Positions 6,621-12,254 of a stretch of 12,254 nt of DNA are shown piece after piece. The notes beneath the pieces are model-generated. The model made no database searches. It was given only the letters and a program-made list of their open reading frames with translations, and was not told the origin of the DNA. Position 1 is the first letter of the stretch. Each line of letters begins with the position of its first letter. The translations under genes and the position numbers were made by a program. The stretch comes from Anaerolineae bacterium (lineage in GTDB: Bacteria; Chloroflexota; Anaerolineae; JACIWP01). The stretch lies in contig JACIWP010000069.1 of assembly GCA_014360855.1 (NCBI GenBank), positions 1 to 12,254 on the forward strand, in the 5' to 3' direction.

Positions 6621-9260
6621 ATGAGCACCCCCCTTGGAAAATGGTCAGGGAAAATAGTGATTGGTATCGTACTGGTCATTCTCACGATCGGGATGGCCGG
6701 CTGTCGGCCAGGCATCCCTGCCAGCCCCACCCCAACCGCTACCAGCAGTCCGACGCCTGCGGCTCCCTCGCCCACCTTCACGCCGGCTCCGCCCCCCACT
6801 GCTCTGCCTCCCACATCGCCGGCGCCCGCGCCATCACCCTCGCCCACGCCGGCGAGCGGTATCGCTCTCCTGGAAGAGATACGCCTCAGTGACCAGCCGG
6901 CCTTCGGGCGCGAACCGGTGGCGCTGAGCTGGATGAACGGCAAGCTGTACATCCTCTGCCGGCAGGACCCCGTCCTGCTGGTCGCGCAGGACGGCCGCGC
7001 CGTGGTGGGCGGCATCTCCCTGGAAGGCTACCCGGTGGCACTGGCCGCATCGCCGGCAGCGCGCCGGCTCTATGCCGCCAGCGAGTCGCCGAACCAGCTC
7101 TATCTCATCGAAAACGATGCCCTGCAGAAGACCTGGCCCCTGCCGGCGCCCCCGACGGTCCTGCTGGCCGCCGGCGACCGGCTGTATGTGGGGTATTCGG
7201 GCCTGAGCCGCATAGATATTTGGCAGATGCCGGCGGGCACCGTGCTCGGCTCTTTCCAGACGCCGGAAGGTTTCTACGCCTATTCCATGGCCCTGGATGC
7301 GGCGCGCAATATCCTGCTCGCTGTGGGATTCCAGCGGGTGCTGGGCTTTGACTTGACGAGCAAGGACATCGTGGTGGACCAGTACACCAAATCGTACCAG
7401 ACGCTGGCCCTGGACGAAAAGCTGGGACGCTGGTACGTCAACGATTACGACGAATCTACCAGCACCTCTTGGATGGCAGCCTTTGACATCGGCACGGGCG
7501 CCCTGGTTGGAAGGGCGGCCATCGGGCAGGACCCGCGACAGGCCCTGGTTCATCCCATCACCGGCCGGCTGTACGCGGCCTGCTCCTGGGACGGGGCAGT
7601 GTGGGAGATTGACGCCGCGACCCTGCAGACCACCCGTACATTTCCCGTGGGGAACGGCACCACCGCGCTGGCGCTGGATGACAGCGGCCGGCGGCTCTTC
7701 GCCGCCAATCGGGGCGACCACAACGTGGTGGCAATTGACCTCGACACCGGTTCAGCCACGGGCTGGATCCCCACCGCGCTGATACCCAGCGATATGGAGG
7801 CGGACAGCGCCCGCCAGCGGGTATATGTGGCCCTGCCGGCGGCCGGCGCCGTACACTACATGGATACCAATCTGCAGGCCCATCATCTCATAGACCTGCC
7901 CAACCCCTCTGACATGGCCCTGGACCCGGTGCGGGGGACGCTGTACGTTGTCAGCCAGGCCGGCCGCTCCCTGGCGGTGGTGGACCCGGACGTCGTCTCC
8001 GCCCAGATGGTGCCGCTGGAGAATGTGCCGCTCCATGCGCCGCTGGCGGTGGCAGTGGATGCGTCGCAGGAAAGGGTATATGCCGGCACGCACGTCATCC
8101 ATGCCGCCTCCCTGCAGGCGGTCTCCGCGCTCCGCATCACGCCCCTCTCCGTATGGAACATGCCGGTGGAGCCGGTGGAGACCTGGGTGGACCCGGTCCA
8201 GCAGCGCGCCTTCATGGTGGCCTTTAACGGCATCCCCGGTTCCAACGGCGGCATGGTCATCTATGTCCTGGACCTGCGCACCGGGGAGCAGTTGCCCGGC
8301 TACCTGGGCGGGGTCAGCACCACCGCGATCTGGCTGGACGTGGATGGCCGGCGGCTGTACTCCACGGCCGTCCACTTTTCCAGCTACCGCCTGTACGTGG
8401 ACGACCTGGATTCCCTGGCCCATCTGTCGGAGCGCCGGCTGGATGCCATGCCGATAGACATCGCCTATGTGCCGGCCACCCATCACCTGTTCATCGCCGG
8501 CCAGATCCCAGCCGCTGGAACACAGCGCACGCCCCAGGGCGAACTGTTGGTGCTGGACGCCCGCACGCTGGGGGAGGTGGCGCGCATAATGCTCCCGGAG
8601 CCGCCGGCGAGCATCACGGCCGACGCGGTCAGCCGGCGCGTCTATGTCGCAGTGGGCATCCAGGGCAAGGTGCTGGTGGTGCAGGATGCGCCGGTCCCCG
8701 CGCCGCCGGCGCCCACCGCCGTGCCCACGCCGTCGCCCTGGCCGACGCTGACGCCTTCGCCGGCCGCGCTCTCCGCTCCCACTCCATTGGTACCCACGCC
8801 GGCGCCGACTCCGACGGCCTGCGCGCGCCCCGTTGCCCCTGCCTTCCGCACCTTTGACACATCCCTGCTGGGCTGTCCGACCGACGCCGAGGTGGAGATT
8901 GACATGGCGGAACAGCCCTTCCAGCACGGCCTCATGTTCTGGCGCGGGGATGTGCGGCAGATTTACGTGCTGTGGGGCGACGGCGGCTATATGGCGGTGG
9001 CGGATGCATGGACGGGGCCGGAAGAGTACGCCTGTCAGGCGCCGGCGCCGGCCGGCATGGTTCAGCCCAAACGCGGCTTCGGCCTGGTCTGGTGCACGTA
9101 CCCCGAGGTGCGCGGCCGGCTGGGCTGGGGCCTGGAGCCGGAGCGCGGCTACCGGGCCGTGCTTCAGCCTTTTGAGCGGGGCCTGGCCTGGCACAACGAC
9201 CGCGGGCAGGTGTTCGCCATCTTCTTCGACGGCACCTGGCAGATGCTGTTGCCCAGGTAG
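6621..9260 (+). CDS. Large beta-propeller lipoprotein with duplicated C-terminal domain
   Basis: The 879-residue exported protein has a lipoprotein signal ending in the lipobox IGMAGC (lipidated Cys28). A Pro/Thr/Ser stalk follows (29-80). Then come about 610 residues of short strands with YVTN/NHL-like wording, for example LALDDSGRRLFAANRG, PVRGTLYVVSQAG and DAVSRRVYVAVGIQG. This length would suit two seven-bladed propellers. A second Pro/Thr linker (692-733) leads to a C-terminal domain with two related motifs, EQPFQHGLMFWRGD (764-777) and LQPFERGLAWHNDRG (848-862). The function is unknown; such propellers usually bind proteins or sugars outside the cell. The ATG is chosen because GGAG (6610-6613) precedes it and the lipobox follows at the right distance. 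The frame is open back to a TTG at 6471, which overlaps the divergent kinase start and lacks a signal peptide. Confidence 0.85.
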   Translation: MSTPLGKWSGKIVIGIVLVILTIGMAGCRPGIPASPTPTATSSPTPAAPSPTFTPAPPPTALPPTSPAPAPSPSPTPASGIALLEEIRLSDQPAFGREPVALSWMNGKLYILCRQDPVLLVAQDGRAVVGGISLEGYPVALAASPAARRLYAASESPNQLYLIENDALQKTWPLPAPPTVLLAAGDRLYVGYSGLSRIDIWQMPAGTVLGSFQTPEGFYAYSMALDAARNILLAVGFQRVLGFDLTSKDIVVDQYTKSYQTLALDEKLGRWYVNDYDESTSTSWMAAFDIGTGALVGRAAIGQDPRQALVHPITGRLYAACSWDGAVWEIDAATLQTTRTFPVGNGTTALALDDSGRRLFAANRGDHNVVAIDLDTGSATGWIPTALIPSDMEADSARQRVYVALPAAGAVHYMDTNLQAHHLIDLPNPSDMALDPVRGTLYVVSQAGRSLAVVDPDVVSAQMVPLENVPLHAPLAVAVDASQERVYAGTHVIHAASLQAVSALRITPLSVWNMPVEPVETWVDPVQQRAFMVAFNGIPGSNGGMVIYVLDLRTGEQLPGYLGGVSTTAIWLDVDGRRLYSTAVHFSSYRLYVDDLDSLAHLSERRLDAMPIDIAYVPATHHLFIAGQIPAAGTQRTPQGELLVLDARTLGEVARIMLPEPPASITADAVSRRVYVAVGIQGKVLVVQDAPVPAPPAPTAVPTPSPWPTLTPSPAALSAPTPLVPTPAPTPTACARPVAPAFRTFDTSLLGCPTDAEVEIDMAEQPFQHGLMFWRGDVRQIYVLWGDGGYMAVADAWTGPEEYACQAPAPAGMVQPKRGFGLVWCTYPEVRGRLGWGLEPERGYRAVLQPFERGLAWHNDRGQVFAIFFDGTWQMLLPR

Positions 9261-9290
9261 CCCGCACGGCACGCCGGCCGGCGGAAAGGT

Positions 9291-9319
9291 TTGCCGTACC
9301 CTGTGCGCTGTGTTATAAT
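9291..9319 (+). promoter_or_regulatory. Extended -10 promoter of the FG-GAP protein gene
   Basis: A perfect TATAAT (9314-9319) is preceded by TG one base upstream (9311-9312), an extended -10. A TTGCCG -35 (9291-9296, 4 of 6) lies 17 bases away. Transcription would start near 9326, giving a leader of about 108 bases. The element lies 31 bp after the lipoprotein stop codon, so the next gene probably has its own transcript. Confidence 0.75.
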
Positions 9320-9325
9320 CCGGCC

Positions 9326-9354
9326 GATGCCATCGCCGGGCTGATTACGGCATC
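9326..9354 (+). other. Possible stem-loop at the 5' end of the FG-GAP gene leader
   Basis: GATGCC (9326-9331) and GGCATC (9349-9354) are perfect reverse complements around a 17-base loop. They begin almost exactly at the predicted transcription start. A stem at the very 5' end of an mRNA can protect it from decay, but 6 bp is short and this may be chance. No known riboswitch consensus is seen in the rest of the leader. Confidence 0.3.
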
Positions 9355-9433
9355 CTGGTATGTCCGCCCCTGCTGTACTGCTCGCTGAGTTCGAACGGAA
9401 AGCCCAAGCATTACCAAATCTGGAGGGTACAAA

Positions 9434-11410
9434 ATGCGCAAATCCGCAAGACTGGTAGCGACGCTCGGTCTGCTGGCACTGCTCGTGCTCATGGCGCTGG
9501 TGCCGCCGGCGATGGGACAGGGAGAGACAGAGGACATCACCATCCCTCCCGGCATCGCGGCGGTTGCTCATGACGACGAAGTGGTGTTGATCCGGAGCGA
9601 CGGCTACATTCAGGTGGAAGACCCCTTCCATTCCAGCGGCACAGACCCTGCCACCTGGACCTCCCCCGAAGGGGGATGGAACTTCGTCACCACGGGCGAC
9701 TTCAACGGCGATGGCGATGATGAAATTGTGGCGCTCGGCGGCTCGCGGGCCAAGATATATGATCCCTTCCCGACGGCCGGCACCAAGGTCACCTTCGAAC
9801 AGGTGCTGTCCGGCTTCAACTGGGTGAAGGCGGTGGCGGCCGATATTGACGCCGACGGCCGGGATGAGCTGATGCTCCTGCGTGATGACAACACTGCCAC
9901 GGCTAAGGCGCGTCTGCTGGTCTATGATGGCAACGAGGCCGGCACCCAATGGACCCTGCTCCAGGACCTGGAGTTCGGCGCCCAGTGGGCGGACATGGCC
10001 GCCGGCAACTTCATCGGCGACGGCCGGGCGGAACTAGCGCTCACCCGTCAGCAAGTCCCCACCACCCAAGGCCTCATCCTGGTGCTGAACGCCCAGACCG
10101 GCCAGACCATCGCCCAAGAATCGTACGGCTATTACTTTGAGCGCATCGCCGCCGGCGACGCCGATAACAACGGCCTGGACGACATCGCCGCTGTGCGCAA
10201 CATCAGCTCCGTCCAGGGCACTAACTTCGTGCTCCTGCGCGTCAAGGGGGTAGGGCAAGGTCTGGAATCCATCTATTCCACCGGCTTCGGCACCGCCTTC
10301 CGCTGGGTGACCATGGCTGACTACGATAACGACGGCGCGGACGAGGTCGGGCTCCTGCGCAACGTGCCCCCGCCCCACGCCGGCCTCTATGGTGTGGACC
10401 GCTACGGAACCGCCATCAGCCTGGACGAGGTCATCGGCGAGGGCTGGATGGACATCCGCTCCGGCGACATCGATGCCGACGGCCGCAGTGATGTGCTGAT
10501 CCTCAAGGACAACCTGGTGCGCGCCTATCGGCCCGGCACATCGGGCACCTCCACCTCCATCATCTGGTCCAAGAGCGGCTCGTACCGGGCGATGTTCGCC
10601 ACCGGCGATGTGGACGGCGGCACCGGCATCGTCACCGGGCCGCGCCTGGAGGTCTCCCCGACCTCGCTGACCTTCCAAATGGAGTATGGGAGCTCCGCGC
10701 CGCCGGCCCAGACCCTCACCGTCACCAACGCCACCGCCACCGGCGCTATCTCCTGGACGGCGCAGTTGAACCCACAGGTGGACTGGCTGTCCATCTGGCC
10801 CACCTCCGGGCAGACCCCCGGCACCATCAACGTGGCAGTGGTGGCAGAACGGGTGTCGGCCGGCACCCTGACCACCAACATCGTCATTAGCGGCGGCGCC
10901 GGCGTGGCCAACAGCCCGGTCAGCGTGCCGGTCACCGTGACCGTGGTAGCGCCCACCATGCAGGTCACCCCCAACACCATCAACATTGTCTCCAAGCCCG
11001 GGCGCGCCATCCCACAGCGTGCCCTGCGGGTGACCCAGGCCGGCGGCGGCGCCGGCGGCATCCACTGGTACGCCACCGTCATCTTCAAGGATCAGTGGGA
11101 TGCCCTGCAGGCCCAGGCCCATCAGGTGGAGAGCGTTCGTGTCACCGACGAGGGGCTGGAAGCGGTGGTCAACGGGAAGAAGGTCCTGCTCTCCGCGGTG
11201 GAGTGGCTGACCATTTATCCGACCCATGGGACGACGCCGGCGGATATCTACCTGGCCATTGAGACCGCCGGCCTGACGCTGGGCACCTACCGCGCCACCG
11301 TTATCGTGGACGGCGGGGCCGGCGTCATCAACCGGCTGGGCTACTGCGACATCACCCTGTCCCTGGTGGATCGGGTGGGGGCCCTGCCGCTGGTCATCCG
11401 CAACCGCTGA
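9434..11410 (+). CDS. Secreted FG-GAP/VCBS-type propeller with two BACON-like domains
   Basis: The 658-residue protein starts with a Sec signal peptide (MRKSARLV, then a hydrophobic core; cleavage probably near AMG-Q, residue 28). Residues about 40-400 hold repeats about 50 apart, each with a calcium-binding-type loop: DFNGDGDDE (89-97), DIDADGRDE (137-145), a degenerate NFIGDGRAE (192-200), DADNNGLDD (242-250), DYDNDGADE (296-304), DIDADGRSD (345-353) and a truncated DVDGG (392-396). This indicates a seven-bladed FG-GAP propeller. Two BACON/Ig-like beta domains follow (about 404-505 and 508-646), sharing VDWLSIWPTSGQTP and VEWLTIYPTHGTTP; the second has a roughly 37-residue insert. The protein ends in ALPLVIRNR. 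It is probably an extracellular adhesion or binding protein; the ligand is unknown. A GGAGGG SD precedes the ATG. It appears to be transcribed alone. Confidence 0.9.
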   Translation: MRKSARLVATLGLLALLVLMALVPPAMGQGETEDITIPPGIAAVAHDDEVVLIRSDGYIQVEDPFHSSGTDPATWTSPEGGWNFVTTGDFNGDGDDEIVALGGSRAKIYDPFPTAGTKVTFEQVLSGFNWVKAVAADIDADGRDELMLLRDDNTATAKARLLVYDGNEAGTQWTLLQDLEFGAQWADMAAGNFIGDGRAELALTRQQVPTTQGLILVLNAQTGQTIAQESYGYYFERIAAGDADNNGLDDIAAVRNISSVQGTNFVLLRVKGVGQGLESIYSTGFGTAFRWVTMADYDNDGADEVGLLRNVPPPHAGLYGVDRYGTAISLDEVIGEGWMDIRSGDIDADGRSDVLILKDNLVRAYRPGTSGTSTSIIWSKSGSYRAMFATGDVDGGTGIVTGPRLEVSPTSLTFQMEYGSSAPPAQTLTVTNATATGAISWTAQLNPQVDWLSIWPTSGQTPGTINVAVVAERVSAGTLTTNIVISGGAGVANSPVSVPVTVTVVAPTMQVTPNTINIVSKPGRAIPQRALRVTQAGGGAGGIHWYATVIFKDQWDALQAQAHQVESVRVTDEGLEAVVNGKKVLLSAVEWLTIYPTHGTTPADIYLAIETAGLTLGTYRATVIVDGGAGVINRLGYCDITLSLVDRVGALPLVIRNR

Positions 11411-11431
11411 TCACCCCGCCTTGGGGAATGC

Positions 11432-11462
11432 AAAAAGGGCCCGCAGTGCGTGGGCCCTTTTT
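11432..11462. terminator. Bidirectional intrinsic terminator between convergent genes
   Basis: AAAAAGGGCCC (11432-11442) and GGGCCCTTTTT (11452-11462) are perfect reverse complements around a 9-base loop. On either strand this reads as a GC-rich stem followed by a run of T. It can therefore end the FG-GAP transcript on the + strand and the sirtuin transcript on the - strand. It starts 22 bp after one stop codon and 38 bp beyond the other. Confidence 0.92.
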
Positions 11463-11499
11463 CGCGTCCCTCTGTAGGAGCATGACGTCACCGTGCCGC

Positions 11500-12254
11500 C
11501 TATTTTAGCGCTTCCCGCACGCCGGCGGCGATGGCCGGCAGGGCCTCCGCCACATCGGCGTACAGCGCCACTTCCATCAGATGATCCAGCGGGGTGGGTT
11601 GGTAATTGACCAGGATAAGCCGGGCGCCGGCGTGATAGGCCATCAGCGGCAGGTCCGAGGCCGGCGCGACTTCCAGGGATGAGCCGGCGATGAGCATCAC
11701 GTCGCAGTGCCGGGCCTCGTTCTCCGCCGTCTGCCAGACATCGTGGGGGAGCAGATCGCCGAAAAGCACCACCACCGGCTTCAGCACCCCTCCGCACTCT
11801 GGACAGCGGGGCACCCGCTGGGTGATCCGCCACTGCTCCAGCACCTGGTCAGCAGGCACTTCGTGCTGGCACCGCACGCAGAGGGCCTGCCGTGCATGGC
11901 CGTGCAGTTCCAGCACCCGCTGAGAGCCGGCGCGTTGATGCAGGCTGTCAATGTTCTGGGTGATGACGGCATGCAGTTTGCCCAGCCCTTCCAGCTCCGC
12001 CAGGGCCAGATGGGCCGGGTTGGGTAAGGCGGTGAGCATCTGCTCTGCCAAGGGGGCGATCCATTCGTAGAACGCCTGGGGGTTGGCGCGAAAGCCCCAC
12101 TTCGAGGCCACCACCATGGGATTGACCTGGCTCCACAGCCCTGAAGAGGGACTGCGGAAATCGGGGATGCCCGAGGGGGTGCTGATGCCGGCGCCGGTCA
12201 GGGCCACCGCCCGCCGGCTGTTCACCAGCAGTTCTATCGCCCGCTGAATCAGCT
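11500..12254 (-). CDS. Sir2-family NAD-dependent protein deacetylase (partial, 5' end outside)
   Basis: Sirtuins remove acyl groups from lysines of cytoplasmic proteins while consuming NAD+. Counting from the GTG at 12225, the motifs are GAGIS (11-15), PDFRS (21-25), TQNIDSLHQRAG (89-100, with Gln90, Asn91 and Asp93), HGH with catalytic His108, zinc ligands Cys116/Cys119 and Cys141/Cys144, GSSLEVAPAS (181-190) and VNYQPTP (206-212). All catalytic and zinc residues are present, so it should be an active deacetylase. PDFRSPSSGLW recalls the bacterial class U or class II-III group; the exact class is unsure. The frame stays open upstream of the GTG to the window edge and reads LIQRAIELLVNSRRAV, typical of the helix that precedes GAGIS in sirtuins. 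The real start therefore lies beyond 12254. The 3' end faces the shared terminator. Confidence 0.92.
   Translation of the reverse strand, partial: LIQRAIELLVNSRRAVALTGAGISTPSGIPDFRSPSSGLWSQVNPMVVASKWGFRANPQAFYEWIAPLAEQMLTALPNPAHLALAELEGLGKLHAVITQNIDSLHQRAGSQRVLELHGHARQALCVRCQHEVPADQVLEQWRITQRVPRCPECGGVLKPVVVLFGDLLPHDVWQTAENEARHCDVMLIAGSSLEVAPASDLPLMAYHAGARLILVNYQPTPLDHLMEVALYADVAEALPAIAAGVREALK

Larger units (their letters stand above)
183..12219. repeat. Iterated palindromic hexamer GCCGGC across the window
   Basis: By hand I count about 100 occurrences of GCCGGC, roughly one per 120 bp, many overlapping as GCCGGCCGGC (for example 9273-9282). They occur in all reading frames of genes on both strands and in gaps: at 1424-1429, 5245-5250, 6526-6531 and 9273-9282. 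The permuted palindrome GGCGCC, of the same composition, appears only about 20-25 times. This recalls highly iterated palindromes such as HIP1 of cyanobacteria. The role is unknown. Confidence 0.6.

Noticed and set aside
5329..6624. Long + strand open frame (431 codons) opposite the histidine kinase
   Set aside because: It is the antisense shadow of a kinase with every catalytic motif intact. Its translation shows no domain, and it results from GC-rich codon bias.
6720..6860. Pro/Thr-rich stretches of the lipoprotein (here and about 8694-8820) as DNA tandem repeats or CRISPR-like units
   Set aside because: They are irregular codon-level low complexity encoding flexible linkers, with no fixed unit length or spacer pattern.
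7752..9272. Long - strand open frame (506 codons) opposite the lipoprotein
   Set aside because: It is His/Gly/Arg-rich low-complexity translation without any motif, and the opposite strand has a lipobox, linkers and a coherent repeat protein.
10034..11227. Long - strand open frame (397 codons) opposite the FG-GAP protein
   Set aside because: It is an antisense shadow of regular Asp/Gly-rich repeats with no recognisable domain.
12223..12225. GTG as the true start of the sirtuin
   Set aside because: The frame stays open to the window edge with a sirtuin-like helix upstream, so the start is outside.
11500..12254. Sirtuin as part of an anti-phage defence system (Thoeris- or DSR-like)
   Set aside because: It is a normal-length stand-alone deacetylase with a four-Cys zinc site, and there is no TIR, helicase or other defence partner nearby.

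Overview
The window looks like chromosomal DNA from a GC-rich member of the Chloroflexota, probably Anaerolineae-like. This is inferred from style, not proven. The pointers are Pro/Thr-rich linkers in exported proteins (and even inside SecD), secreted beta-propeller proteins, an exported protein ending in LPLVIRNR, good Shine-Dalgarno sites, and a very high density of the palindrome GCCGGC. Nothing resembles a phage, transposon, CRISPR array, tRNA or rRNA. Most of the window is housekeeping or cell-envelope content.

Left part (1-5228, all + strand): secD and secF encode the Sec translocon accessory subunits. A compact intrinsic terminator-like hairpin follows (2453-2478). Then comes a tightly packed group: thiI (tRNA 4-thiouridine synthase), a small membrane-anchored protein of unknown function (4 bp after thiI), and a zinc-dependent medium-chain dehydrogenase (11 bp after that). 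The ThiI lacks a rhodanese domain but carries a CxxC plus a third Cys with the spacing of archaeal Fe-S-type ThiI.

Middle part (5229-9260): a GAF-domain sensor histidine kinase lies on the - strand, convergent with the dehydrogenase and divergent from a large + strand lipoprotein. The 149-bp divergent gap holds a good sigma-70-type promoter for the lipoprotein and a weaker one for the kinase, with overlapping -10 elements. The lipoprotein has a lipobox, a Pro/Thr stalk, about 600 residues of beta-propeller-like repeats, a second stalk and a C-terminal domain with an internal duplication.

Right part (9261-12254): a well-formed extended -10 promoter drives a secreted FG-GAP/VCBS-type seven-bladed propeller followed by two BACON/Ig-like domains. 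It ends at a symmetric, probably bidirectional terminator shared with a convergent Sir2-family NAD-dependent deacetylase gene. The sirtuin gene runs off the right edge.

No wholly new multi-gene system is evident. The points most worth a second look are the iterated GCCGGC palindrome (about 100 copies by hand count), the archaeal-like cysteine set in ThiI, the duplicated C-terminal domain of the lipoprotein, and the C-terminal LPLVIRNR tail of the secreted propeller protein.
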